From Gammaproteobacteria bacterium (GTDB lineage: Bacteria; Pseudomonadota; Gammaproteobacteria; RBG-16-57-12), in assembly GCA_021647245.1 (NCBI GenBank), contig JAKIVC010000030.1, positions 1 through 34,619 of the forward strand: a stretch of 34,619 bases of DNA, written 5' to 3'. Of this stretch, positions 26,676 through 34,619 are shown piece by piece; position 1 is the stretch's first letter, and each line of letters starts with the position of its first letter. Under the pieces are notes generated by a model. That model was not told where the DNA came from, searched no databases, and saw only the letters and a list, made by a program, of their open reading frames with translations. The position numbers and the translations under genes are program-made.

Positions 26676-29395
26676 TGGGTGATCATGACTTCTCCATGTT
26701 GAGCCTATTGCGCATGGAAGTGGAGCAGCAGTGCTCAGCACTTCGAAGTGCCTTTGCGGGCATTAAAAGCAGACCAGATGAAGCGGTGCTTTTTGATGAT
26801 GCCGGTCGTGCTGCTCATGCGCTAAAAGGGGCTGCTAAACTGGTTAATATTGCCTCTATCCAGCTCTTGGCAGAAGGGCTTGAAAGTGTGATTCAGCGTG
26901 TGATCAATAGTGGAGGGAGGCTGTCGAGTGAGCACTTTATATTACTGGATTCTGTCTTAAAAGAGGCAGAAATGCTCGCGGCACTGGACGACGAAGCGAT
27001 ACAAAACTTTGACACAGGACAGGCGTCATTCACCGCTCTGCTGTCACAACTCAAAGAGGTCGATATTGATCCTGTTGTTACGGATGCTCAAGTAACCACA
27101 GTGGCGCCGGAAAAAGCAACCATCGACTCTTCGATGTTGGAGATGTTTCGTGAGGAGGTTGCCACTCACAGTGCGACCTTGGTGGATTCTCTGCTGATAC
27201 TGGAAGATGATCCCGATAACGATGTGGTGCTAGAGAGGCTGATGCGAGCGGCTCACTCAATAAAAGGCGCTGCACGCCTGGTGGGGGTGGAGGCAATTGT
27301 AACCATCGCCCATGGTATGGAAGACCTCTTTGTGGCGGCGCAAAAAAAGCAGCTGTTATTGGGGGCCGATGCGGTTGATGTGTTGCTGGCAGCCAATGAC
27401 CGAATAGCCACTATTGCCACGTTACCTGAAACCTCAATTTCCACTTGGGCGGTTGAAAATCGTAACGTGTTGGATCAGACAATCGTATTATTAAATGCGG
27501 TTTTTGACGGCACACTGTCTGATATATCTGTTGATAGCACTGCAGCAGTTGATGCAAATAGTGCGCAGGCAATAGCTGAAGTGACGACGCCGAGCCAAAC
27601 AGATAACGGTGAGGTTGCAGTAAAAAGTGTATCGGTGGCTGAAAGCCGAGTGTTAAAGGTGACCGCTGACCGCCTGGATAACATGATGGGGCTTGCGGGT
27701 GAGATAAAAGTAGAAGCGGGCTGGCTGTTGCCGTATCTCGACAATATGATGGTGATGCGTAAAAAACAGCATGAAATGTCATCACTTATTGATGGTGTTC
27801 GCGAATATGTTGCCTCCGAAGTCGATAACCCTGAACTCCTGGCGCGGGTTTCACAGGTGCATCATAAAGTAGTCGAGTTTCGTAATATTATTATCGACCA
27901 GATGAACGACCTGGATCAATATGAACGAAGAATTACGCACCTTACTGAACGCCTACACCGGCAGGCGCTCTCAACCCGCATGTGCCCATTTTCTGACGGC
28001 GTTCATGGCTTTCAGCGTATGGCCAGGGACATCGCTCGTTCGCTGGGTAAAAAAACTCGCTTAGTGATAAAAGGTGAGTCAACACAGGTTGATCGTGATG
28101 TGTTAGAGAGGATGGAGGCACCACTGAATCACATTATCCGTAATGCACTTGATCATGGGGTTGAATCACCGAAACAGCGTCGTAAACTTGCCAAGCCGGA
28201 GCAGGCAACCATTACTCTTTCGGCGTGCCATAATGAAGGTATGTTGCTGATTACGGTCGAGGATGATGGCGGTGGTATTGATGTGGAAATACTCCGCGAG
28301 CGGGTGAAAAAGAAAAATCTGGTAGATCTGAATATGGCGGCCAGCTTGAGTGATGAAGAGCTGCTTGCTTTCCTCTTTTTACCGAGTTTTTCTACCCGGG
28401 ATGAAGTCACTGACCTCTCAGGTCGTGGGGTTGGGCTTGATGTGGTAATGGATGCTATTCACTCGATGCACGGCCGTGTTAACGTTGAGACAAAGCTGGG
28501 TGTTGGTACGAAATTTTTGATGCGATTGCCTTTAACGCTCTCGGTTGTGCCAGGTCTACTTGTTTTGGTGGCAGGTGAGTACTACGCTTTTCCCCTCTCC
28601 AGAATCGTCTGTACCGCAAAGGTACATGTGGATGAAATTGAAAGGGTAGAGGGGCACCAATATGCCACAATCAATGACCAAAATATCACTCTTCTGGCTG
28701 CCAGCCGAGTGTTTGAGCTTGAGAGCGTGCTGGTTGCCCATGATGAGCACCTATCGGTCATTGTGATTACCAATCACGATCAAACATATGGCATTGTAGT
28801 TGATGAGTTTGTGGATCAGCGCGAACTGGCGGTCCAAACCATCGACCCGCGCTTGGATAAAATACAAGATATAAGCTCCAGTGCACTGCTGGAAGATGGC
28901 TCAACTGTTTTGATTGTTGATGTGGATGATGTTGTCCATACTATCGATGTGCTGGTTAAGGGTGGTCGCCTAGGCCACCTTGAGGTGGCAGACCGTACAG
29001 ACAATGTGAAAAGTAAAGCAATACTGGTGGTTGATGACTCCCTTACTGTGCGTGAAGTTGAAAAAAAGCTGCTGGAAGAGGCGGGGTTTGTTGTTGATGT
29101 CGCGATGGATGGCATGGATGGCTGGAATGCAGTGCGGGCAAAAAATTATAGCCTTATCATCAGCGATATTGATATGCCGAGAATGAATGGCATTGAGCTG
29201 GTCAACCTGATCAAGGGAAATAAACAGTTTAAACAAATTCCGGTCATTATTGTCTCATACAAAGATAGAGCAGAAGATCGACAACAGGGAATGGATGCTG
29301 GTGCAGATTATTATCTGACCAAGGGTAGTTTTCATGATGAGTCATTCATTAACGCGGTACATGACTTGATTGGTGAGGCCACCGAGTGCGTATAG
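26675..29395 (+). CDS. wspE: Hybrid CheA-type histidine kinase with two HPt domains and receiver (WspE)
   Basis: 906 residues. HPt 1 (about 5-110, phosphorylatable His48 in AHALKG), HPt 2 (about 150-260, His194 in AHSIKG), Ala/Thr-rich linker, dimerisation helices (about 330-460), HATPase (about 470-620; N box HIIRNALDHG, G1 DDGGGID, G2 GRGVGLD), CheW-like domain (about 625-760) and C-terminal receiver (about 781-900; Asp787/788, phosphoacceptor Asp831, Lys883). It should phosphorylate WspR (cyclase) and WspF (methylesterase). GTG at 26672 is also in frame, but ATG 26675 has AGGAG seven bases upstream and overlaps the wspD stop. A second HPt is extra compared with the shorter Pseudomonas WspE. 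Confidence 0.92.
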   Translation: MGDHDFSMLSLLRMEVEQQCSALRSAFAGIKSRPDEAVLFDDAGRAAHALKGAAKLVNIASIQLLAEGLESVIQRVINSGGRLSSEHFILLDSVLKEAEMLAALDDEAIQNFDTGQASFTALLSQLKEVDIDPVVTDAQVTTVAPEKATIDSSMLEMFREEVATHSATLVDSLLILEDDPDNDVVLERLMRAAHSIKGAARLVGVEAIVTIAHGMEDLFVAAQKKQLLLGADAVDVLLAANDRIATIATLPETSISTWAVENRNVLDQTIVLLNAVFDGTLSDISVDSTAAVDANSAQAIAEVTTPSQTDNGEVAVKSVSVAESRVLKVTADRLDNMMGLAGEIKVEAGWLLPYLDNMMVMRKKQHEMSSLIDGVREYVASEVDNPELLARVSQVHHKVVEFRNIIIDQMNDLDQYERRITHLTERLHRQALSTRMCPFSDGVHGFQRMARDIARSLGKKTRLVIKGESTQVDRDVLERMEAPLNHIIRNALDHGVESPKQRRKLAKPEQATITLSACHNEGMLLITVEDDGGGIDVEILRERVKKKNLVDLNMAASLSDEELLAFLFLPSFSTRDEVTDLSGRGVGLDVVMDAIHSMHGRVNVETKLGVGTKFLMRLPLTLSVVPGLLVLVAGEYYAFPLSRIVCTAKVHVDEIERVEGHQYATINDQNITLLAASRVFELESVLVAHDEHLSVIVITNHDQTYGIVVDEFVDQRELAVQTIDPRLDKIQDISSSALLEDGSTVLIVDVDDVVHTIDVLVKGGRLGHLEVADRTDNVKSKAILVVDDSLTVREVEKKLLEEAGFVVDVAMDGMDGWNAVRAKNYSLIISDIDMPRMNGIELVNLIKGNKQFKQIPVIIVSYKDRAEDRQQGMDAGADYYLTKGSFHDESFINAVHDLIGEATECV

Positions 29396-30405
29396 CTATT
29401 GTTAATGATAAACCTGCAGCCATTGAGCTGCTCAGAGAGATTATTGCCTCAACCCCCCATCGCATTGCATGGATTGCTCATGACGGCGATGATGCCGTAG
29501 CCCGTTGTATCACCGATCGACCTGACTTGATTTTCATGGATATGGCGGTGCCGGGCATGAATGGAGTAGAGGTGACCAAGGCGATCACAACGTCTGCAAC
29601 ACCCAGCTCGGTTTTGCTGGTAACAGAGTCGCTCGTGGAGAGCGCTTCAATGGTTTTTGAAGCCATGGGGGCTGGTGCGCTGGATGTTGTAGAGGTCCCG
29701 AAGGGAACCGTAGAGTGTGCTGAGTTACTCAGCAAATTGCGCAGAATAGAGAAACTATTGGGTTTGAAGGCAGTGCAGCCTATACCCACGGCCGCTATGG
29801 GCAAACCGGTGGCTAAAATCAACCTATTGGCGATTGGCTCTTCTACTGGAGGACCGAATGCAGTTGCAGAAGTGGTTAAATCACTTCCCGCTGATTTCCC
29901 CGCAGCCATCGTGGTCATCCAGCATGTGGATGAAGCCTTTGCGGGCGGCTTTGTCGAGTGGCTCAGTACACAAGCAGCCATGAAAGTAAAAGTGGCAGAA
30001 AATGGTGACCAACTGCAACATGGCACTATTTATGTGGCAGCTACCAATAACCACTTGATTTGTGATGCTATAGGCCGACTAAAGTATACAGAGCAACACC
30101 AAGAGATTGTATACCGACCATCAGTGGATGTTTTTTTCAATAGTTTGGGTACATTTTGGCAAGATAACCTGCTCGCTGTTTTATTAACAGGAATGGGTAA
30201 GGATGGTGCAGCGGGTTTGTTGAGGTTGCGTAAAAAAGGGGTTTATACTATCGCACAGGATCAAGCAACGTGTGCCGTTTATGGAATGCCCCGTGCAGCT
30301 GCTGAGATAGGAGCCGCTAAAACGATTCAACCGCTCGGTAATATCTCACGGATTATAAAACAACAGATAAAAAACCTTACACAAGGGTCATGGCATGACA
30401 GATAA
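29386..30405 (+). CDS. wspF: CheB-type receptor methylesterase response regulator (WspF)
   Basis: 339 residues. Receiver domain (1-120) with IVNDKP in place of the usual double Asp, phosphoacceptor Asp52 (FMDMAVPGMNG) and Lys107 (PKG); then a short linker and the CheB methylesterase domain (about 145-335) with the triad Ser153 (GSSTGGP), His180 (IQHVDEAF) and Asp273 (TGMGKDGAAG). It removes receptor methyl groups when phosphorylated; loss of WspF in Pseudomonas locks c-di-GMP production on. GTG start at 29386 overlaps the kinase gene by ten bases. Confidence 0.93.
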   Translation: MRIAIVNDKPAAIELLREIIASTPHRIAWIAHDGDDAVARCITDRPDLIFMDMAVPGMNGVEVTKAITTSATPSSVLLVTESLVESASMVFEAMGAGALDVVEVPKGTVECAELLSKLRRIEKLLGLKAVQPIPTAAMGKPVAKINLLAIGSSTGGPNAVAEVVKSLPADFPAAIVVIQHVDEAFAGGFVEWLSTQAAMKVKVAENGDQLQHGTIYVAATNNHLICDAIGRLKYTEQHQEIVYRPSVDVFFNSLGTFWQDNLLAVLLTGMGKDGAAGLLRLRKKGVYTIAQDQATCAVYGMPRAAAEIGAAKTIQPLGNISRIIKQQIKNLTQGSWHDR

Positions 30406-31414
30406 TCTGGCGACAGGCTCCTCACAGAACACCATCATCGTGTTGTTAGTCGATGATCAAAAAATGGTTGCCGAAGCCATTCGGTACATGATTGCCGAAG
30501 AGGCAGATATCGAACTCCATTTTTGTGATGACCCCTCACAAGCCGTGCAACTTGCGAGTGAGCTGCAACCCACTGTTATCCTTCAGGACTTAGTAATGCC
30601 TGATGTCGATGGCTACACCCTACTGCGCTTTTACCGGGCGAATCCGGCGACCGCTTCAATACCTGTGGTGGTTTTATCAAGTAAAGATGATCCGCAGGAC
30701 AAGAGCCAGGCCTTTACCAATGGTGCAAATGATTACTTGGTGAAGCTACCCGACAAAATAGAGCTGATCGCAAGAATAAGAGCACAGTCTAAAAGCTATT
30801 TAGCACAGAAAGAGCGCGATGAAGCCTTCCAGCAGATGCAGAAGCTGCAGCAAGAGCTGGAGGAGAGCAATCAAAAGCTTGAAGAGAGCAACATGATACT
30901 GCAGCGCCTCTCTACACTGGATGGATTAACAGGTTTGGCCAATCGACGTCATTTTGATGAGACATTGGCCCATGAGTGGAAGCTCGCGACCCGTGAAAAA
31001 ACCCCGCTTTCCATTATCCTGTTGGACATCGATTTTTTCAAAAAATACAACGACAACTACGGTCACCAGGGGGGGGATGACTGTTTGCGAACGGTTTCAG
31101 CTGCCATGAATCGAGCGATACGCCGGCCAGGTGACTTTATTGCTCGCTACGGCGGCGAAGAGTTTGTTGTGATCTTACCTAACACTCACTGTAAAGGTGC
31201 AGAAGTGATTGCTGAAGAGATGCGCCTTTTTGTAGAAAATGAGAAGTTACCTCATGAATACTCAGAAGTATCCGATTATGTGACCATCAGTTTAGGTATA
31301 GCCGCCATGCGCCCCGTGGCGGGTGATAAACCGGAAGCCCTTGTTGGCAGAGCGGATAAGGCGCTCTATAAAGCAAAAGGGTCTGGCAGGAATTGTTATA
31401 TAATTGATTGTTAG
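30395..31414 (+). CDS. wspR: REC-GGDEF diguanylate cyclase response regulator (WspR)
   Basis: 339 residues, the output of the operon: makes cyclic di-GMP from GTP when its receiver is phosphorylated. Receiver (about 14-130) with Asp20/Asp21, phosphoacceptor Asp65 and Lys117; a coiled-coil stalk (about 135-172, QKLEESN repeats) as in WspR; GGDEF domain (about 173-337) with active-site GGEEF (253-257) and the inhibitory I-site RPGD (244-247) five residues before it. All residues needed for activity and product inhibition are present. ATG at 30395 overlaps the wspF end by 11 bases. Confidence 0.94.
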   Translation: MTDNLATGSSQNTIIVLLVDDQKMVAEAIRYMIAEEADIELHFCDDPSQAVQLASELQPTVILQDLVMPDVDGYTLLRFYRANPATASIPVVVLSSKDDPQDKSQAFTNGANDYLVKLPDKIELIARIRAQSKSYLAQKERDEAFQQMQKLQQELEESNQKLEESNMILQRLSTLDGLTGLANRRHFDETLAHEWKLATREKTPLSIILLDIDFFKKYNDNYGHQGGDDCLRTVSAAMNRAIRRPGDFIARYGGEEFVVILPNTHCKGAEVIAEEMRLFVENEKLPHEYSEVSDYVTISLGIAAMRPVAGDKPEALVGRADKALYKAKGSGRNCYIIDC

Positions 31415-31454
31415 CCTGGTTTTACCCATTTAGTTGCTTGGTTAAGGTTTTTTG

Positions 31455-31496
31455 CAGCGACAAAATGAGGCCTCATATGAGTCAATTTAATCGCTG
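31455..31496. repeat. Nested inverted repeat after wspR
   Basis: CAGCGA (31455-31460) and TCGCTG (31491-31496) enclose the perfect 12-base palindrome ATGAGGCCTCAT (31465-31476). The position, between wspR and the TPR gene, would suit an operator or a weak terminator for the operon; no T run follows. Confidence 0.4.
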
Positions 31497-31578
31497 TAAT
31501 AAAGTTTTGTAACCCCGAGCTAGATTGCGTATCATCTTCACGGATAAACATATCCCTTAAAAATAAAAAGTGTGGTCA

Positions 31579-32001
31579 ATGGACAGAAAAACTTCAGAAG
31601 CGATATTGAAAAATCAGCTCAATATAACCCCTACTGACGCAAAAGTGGCGGCGGCGCTGGGTAATCACTACTTTGATGAGAAAAACGCAGTAGCCGCTAT
31701 TGCCTACTACCAGCTCTCACTGGCAAATGATCCCAATCAACCCAGCGTAATGACCGATATGGCAACCATGTACTGGAATAATCAGGATGTGGGTTTAGCC
31801 GAGCACTTTTTTTCTCAGGCGATAGAGCAATGCCCCGACTTTGGTAATGCCTACATTAACCTCGGCTTGCTCTATCTTCACGCTAAAAGCGATCAAGCGC
31901 AGGCAAAAGCGAAGTGGCAACAGTTGATAGCGCTCTACCCCGATCACCCTGCGGTGGCCAAGGCCAATGAGCTGATTCAGGCGCTGCAAAATCAGAACTG
32001 A
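31579..32001 (+). CDS. Small tetratricopeptide-repeat protein
   Basis: 140 residues consisting almost wholly of TPR-like helix pairs: about 18-52 (VAAALGNHYFDEKNAVAAIA), 53-86 and 87-120 (NAYINLGLLYLHAKSDQAQAK). No signal peptide or membrane segment, so probably a cytoplasmic binding protein. A GTG at 31570 would add three residues; neither start has a good ribosome site. It lies 164 bases after wspR on the same strand and could be an accessory of the Wsp-like system, which is inference from position only. Confidence 0.75.
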   Translation: MDRKTSEAILKNQLNITPTDAKVAAALGNHYFDEKNAVAAIAYYQLSLANDPNQPSVMTDMATMYWNNQDVGLAEHFFSQAIEQCPDFGNAYINLGLLYLHAKSDQAQAKAKWQQLIALYPDHPAVAKANELIQALQNQN

Positions 32002-32155
32002 ATTATCTTGGCTTGATGAGCCTCCACGGTAAATTTTAGTGAAATTGTGGGCTTGTTGTCCGTTAAATAGTGGCTTGATCGGTATTTTTTAACGTGATTG
32101 TTACTGTTTTCCAGAGAAACAGCAGTCGTTTATGAATTGAAATAATAGGTGATGT

Positions 32156-33337
32156 ATGAGTAGAAATAGACTTTATTCAGCGGTTTTAATCGGCTCGGCA
32201 CTTGCTGTACTGACAGCCTGTGGGGGGGCAGAAGTAAAGCCAATGGTTGAAGAGGGTAAAGTAAAGGCAAAAGAGGCTGTGCAAAAGGCCATAACGCCTG
32301 AAGTGATAGAGAAAGCTGAAGTTAAGGTTGAGGAAAAGGTTGAAGAGCTACTGCAAAAAGCCAAACCTGAAAGTAAGCCTGCGGTAAAGGCAGAGGCTGT
32401 CAAAGTGCAGGCTGCGGTGGTCGATAAAGTGCCTGAAGCGGTGCCAGCACCCAAAGCGGTGGTTAAACCGACAGCCGATGCGGTAAAAAAATCGGTAGCA
32501 AACAATGTGAAGCTGGGTGCGCGTAACCCAACTAAAAACCGGGTGGCTTCTGAAAAAGAGCTAAAGCAGAAAGTCTCATATGCGCGCATGATGTTTATGT
32601 CGAAATCAAGCAAGCGAGTGGCCGCCAGCAATAATGAACAAGCCAAGGCGATGTTGATCGATTCGAAGAGCAAGATGGAACGGGCTAAAACCTTATTGGA
32701 GGCGGGTGATCTTCAAGCTGCACAGACCAATATCGATGACTCAATGCGCCTGTTTAATGCCGCAGCGATTATGGTGCCGAGTGCTGCAGTGATTGCCGAA
32801 CAGCGCAAGCGCTATGAAAGCTTGCTTAAGGTGCTGAGCGCCAACCGGCTAACCCATCAGGAAAACTTTGATCGCATGGTCAAAAAGTCTGGTAAAGAGG
32901 CGGGCATTGAATATGATGTAGAGCAAGTCGATGTTCTGGTGGAAGAGGCAGCTAAAATGGCTGCTGAAAAAGATTACGACAGTGCCGCTGCAACGGTCGA
33001 TAGTGCCAATCGTATGGTCATTGCGGCAACATCCGAGATGTTGCACGATCAAACAATTACCTATGAAATCAACCTTGATACACCTGAGGGTGAATGGGCA
33101 TATGAGCTGGATCGATATTTCGGCTATGAAGAGCTTATCCCCGTTGCGATTGAGAATAAAAAACCGAATAAAGGGCAGCTTTTTCTCATTAATCGCAATG
33201 TCAATAAAGGTAAAGGAATGGCAGAGAAAGCGCGTAAAACCGCAGATGCCGGTGACTACCCCCGCGCTATCGCCATGATACTGGATGCCACTAAAGAAAT
33301 ACGCAAAGCGTTGCGCCTAATGGGTGTTAAGCAGTAA
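32156..33337 (+). CDS. Large Lys/Glu/Ala-rich lipoprotein of unknown function
   Basis: 393 residues. Lipoprotein signal peptide with lipobox LTAC (Cys22), followed by Gly-Gly-Ala. Residues 28-120 are a repetitive Ala/Lys/Val/Glu/Pro-rich stretch (EKAEVKVEEKVEELLQKAKP), probably an extended helical or wall-spanning segment. From about 130 onward come amphipathic helices with two repeats of the type ARTLLEAGDLQAAQTNIDDSMRLF / MAAEKDYDSAAATVDSANRM / ARKTADAGDYPRAIAMILDA, TPR- or DUF4398-like. Likely outer-membrane-anchored and periplasmic. No catalytic motif. Follows the Wsp-like operon on the same strand with its own 154-base upstream gap. Confidence 0.8.
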   Translation: MSRNRLYSAVLIGSALAVLTACGGAEVKPMVEEGKVKAKEAVQKAITPEVIEKAEVKVEEKVEELLQKAKPESKPAVKAEAVKVQAAVVDKVPEAVPAPKAVVKPTADAVKKSVANNVKLGARNPTKNRVASEKELKQKVSYARMMFMSKSSKRVAASNNEQAKAMLIDSKSKMERAKTLLEAGDLQAAQTNIDDSMRLFNAAAIMVPSAAVIAEQRKRYESLLKVLSANRLTHQENFDRMVKKSGKEAGIEYDVEQVDVLVEEAAKMAAEKDYDSAAATVDSANRMVIAATSEMLHDQTITYEINLDTPEGEWAYELDRYFGYEELIPVAIENKKPNKGQLFLINRNVNKGKGMAEKARKTADAGDYPRAIAMILDATKEIRKALRLMGVKQ

Positions 33338-33349
33338 AACAGATGTTCG

Positions 33350-33383
33350 GGCCGGGTTGTTGCCCGGCCTGATGCTTGTTTTT
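33350..33383 (+). terminator. Probable terminator after the lipoprotein gene
   Basis: GGCCGGG (33350-33356), loop TTGTTG and CCCGGCC (33363-33369) form a perfect 7-bp GC stem 12 bases after the stop codon. The T run (GTTTTT, 33378-33383) starts nine bases beyond the stem, later than in an ideal intrinsic terminator. Confidence 0.6.
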
Positions 33384-33466
33384 AGCGGCCGCATCAAAGT
33401 ACCTTTCCACACTTACCCCTCCCCTTCTATTTTTACCTAATGCCTCTCTGAGCAAGGAAATTTAAC

Positions 33467-34447
33467 ATGTCTTTTTTTGATGTATTTAATGGCGATGCCG
33501 ATGGGATTTGTGCCTTGCAACAGTGGCGTTTGGCTAACCCGGAAAAAAGCAGCCGCGTCACCGGTGTCAAACGTGATATCAGCCTGTTGAAGCGGGTGAA
33601 TGCAACATCGGGTGATCAAGTGGCGGTATTTGATATTTCACTGGATAAAAACCGCGATGCGTTGAATACCCTGCTAGCACAAGGGGTGAATATCATCTAC
33701 TTTGATCACCACTTTGCGGGTGAGATTCCAGCCCATGATAATTTTGAGGTGAAGATTGATACCTCTGCAGAAACCTGCACCAGTTTACTGGTTAACCATT
33801 ACCTGAAAGCCGCTTTTCCCCGCTGGGCGATAGTGGGTGCCTTTGGTGATAACCTAGTGGCAACAGCTGAAAAGATGGCAGCGGGTATCGGCTTGAATGA
33901 AGAGGATACAGCACAGCTCAAGCAGTTAGGCGAGTGCATGAATTACAACGGCTATGGTGCCTCGCTTGATGATTTGCATGTCACACCCCAAGCATTAAGC
34001 GAAGAGCTATCGGTATACCAGGATCCACTCGAATTCATTGCAGATGAAAACAGCAGCTATCAGAAGCTATTAAAAGGCTATCAAGAAGATCTGGCGCAAG
34101 CGGCATCGGTACAACCGTTTGAGTGTGACTCACAGGTAGCGCTCTATCATTTGCCAAACCAAGCGTGGGCGCGTCGGGTCAGTGGGGTGTTTGCCAATCA
34201 ACTGGCGACTGAAAACCCGGGGCGGGCTCATGCAATGCTGACTGAGAAGGCAAATGGTCACTATCTGGTAAGTGTACGTGCTCCGCTGAATCGTAAAGAG
34301 GGCGCGGACCAGCTCTGCCTGCAATTTGAAACAGGTGGTGGGCGAAAAGCGGCGGCGGGTATTAACGACCTTCCTGCAGACCAGGTTGAGAGCTTTACTC
34401 GCAAATTTCGTGAAGCCTACGCTCTGAGACCTGTGCACGAAAAATAG
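33467..34447 (+). CDS. DHH family phosphoesterase
   Basis: 326 residues with the DHH superfamily layout: metal-binding motif I NGDADG (Asp10, Asp12), motif II Asp56 (VFDIS), motif III DHH at 80-82 (YFDHHF), motif IV Asp128 (FGDN), and a C-terminal DHHA1-like domain with GGGRKAAAGI (290-299). Such enzymes hydrolyse phosphodiesters such as nanoRNA, c-di-AMP or other nucleotides; the substrate here is unclear. It is not RecJ by size. Start ATG 33467 with AAGGA upstream. Next to a cyclic di-GMP operon, a role in degrading its linear product would be attractive, but there is no direct evidence. Confidence 0.87.
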   Translation: MSFFDVFNGDADGICALQQWRLANPEKSSRVTGVKRDISLLKRVNATSGDQVAVFDISLDKNRDALNTLLAQGVNIIYFDHHFAGEIPAHDNFEVKIDTSAETCTSLLVNHYLKAAFPRWAIVGAFGDNLVATAEKMAAGIGLNEEDTAQLKQLGECMNYNGYGASLDDLHVTPQALSEELSVYQDPLEFIADENSSYQKLLKGYQEDLAQAASVQPFECDSQVALYHLPNQAWARRVSGVFANQLATENPGRAHAMLTEKANGHYLVSVRAPLNRKEGADQLCLQFETGGGRKAAAGINDLPADQVESFTRKFREAYALRPVHEK

Positions 34448-34499
34448 TTCAAAAATGTCGTCCATGGCGGTCAGCCCGTATCTGCCAACATGCCCCCTC

Positions 34500-34619
34500 T
34501 GTCAGCATAGTTGCCCATCCGTTAGAATAAACTTCAATAATCATCGAGCGTGGGCAAAACGAGGCATAAATGAGTTATCCAAAAGAACGAAAAGAGACCG
34601 TACTGAAGAAAATGCTACC
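34500..34619 (+). mobile_element. Left part of an insertion sequence (continues off the window)
   Basis: The region downstream of the DHH gene contains no gene until a transposase start at 34570. The left end probably lies near TGTCAGCATAGTTGCCC (34500-34516), which resembles an IS terminus, but the other end is outside the window, so the inverted repeat and target duplication cannot be confirmed. Confidence 0.45.
34570..34619 (+). CDS. Transposase N-terminus, partial (cut by window end)
   Basis: Sixteen codons are visible, MSYPKERKETVLKKML and then the window ends. The sequence matches the start of small helix-turn-helix transposase proteins of IS3-like elements, which commonly begin M(S/A)YPKE and continue into a KKMLPP segment before the HTH. 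GAGG lies five bases before the ATG. The gene is open at the right edge, so whether it is intact is unknown. Confidence 0.6.
   Translation, partial: MSYPKERKETVLKKML

Noticed and set aside
29478-30026. 182-codon minus-strand ORF
   Set aside because: Lies wholly antisense to the CheB-like gene with conserved catalytic motifs on the plus strand; its translation is Ser/Thr/Ala-rich without recognisable domains.
32173-32673. 166-codon minus-strand ORF
   Set aside because: Antisense to the Lys/Glu/Ala-rich lipoprotein; its low-complexity Ser/Thr/Ala/Phe composition is what the complement of that repeat region would give.
1-34619. CRISPR arrays, tRNA genes, integrase or phage genes
   Set aside because: No regularly spaced direct repeats, tRNA-like cloverleaf or recognisable phage or integrase protein was found on reading the window.

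Overview
The window looks like chromosomal DNA of a gammaproteobacterium of moderate GC content, probably a respiratory or chemolithotrophic lineage. This rests on the block tyrS / M23 peptidase / anmK / erpA / bactofilin / argC next to an rRNA operon, which resembles the tyrZ-argC neighbourhood of Pseudomonas aeruginosa, on multihaem c-type cytochromes, and on the typical gammaproteobacterial genes darP, ycgL, mfd, ettA, prmB and hemN. No species can be named from the sequence alone.

Layout. Positions 1-320 (minus strand) hold the promoters and boxA leader of an rRNA operon whose 16S gene lies just off the left edge. tyrS (minus) is followed on the plus strand by an overlapping pair for cell-wall turnover (M23 murein endopeptidase, anmK). 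Positions 4416-10484 form a long minus-strand run: two tri-haem cytochrome frames, argC, a coiled-coil membrane protein, bactofilin, erpA and a short citrate synthase. A small lipoprotein gene, darP (plus) and a 360-base gene-free stretch with a MITE-like element and two strong hairpins come next. Then follow mfd, an outer-membrane barrel gene and ycgL (minus), a Sel1-repeat protein and ettA (minus), and prmB and hemN (plus), closed by a clear rho-independent terminator.

Positions 22123-31414 (plus) carry a seven-gene chemosensory operon in exactly the order of Pseudomonas wspA-B-C-D-E-F-R: receptor, CheW, CheR-TPR, CheW, hybrid CheA-REC, CheB, REC-GGDEF diguanylate cyclase. Its output should be cyclic di-GMP, with adaptation by methylation. 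The receptor carries a CxxCH c-type haem motif in its periplasmic domain, so this Wsp variant may read a redox or gas signal rather than, or besides, surface contact. The histidine kinase has two HPt domains. A TPR protein and a Lys/Glu-rich lipoprotein follow and may be accessories. A DHH phosphoesterase and the first 16 codons of an insertion-sequence transposase close the window.

Main points for a second look: (1) the haem-c Wsp system; (2) an A10 tract at which a -1 shift would join the two tri-haem cytochrome frames into one exported hexahaem protein of about 709 residues, the second frame having no usable signal peptide of its own; (3) the MITE-like element at 11853-12019 and a nested inverted repeat at 1782-1840.
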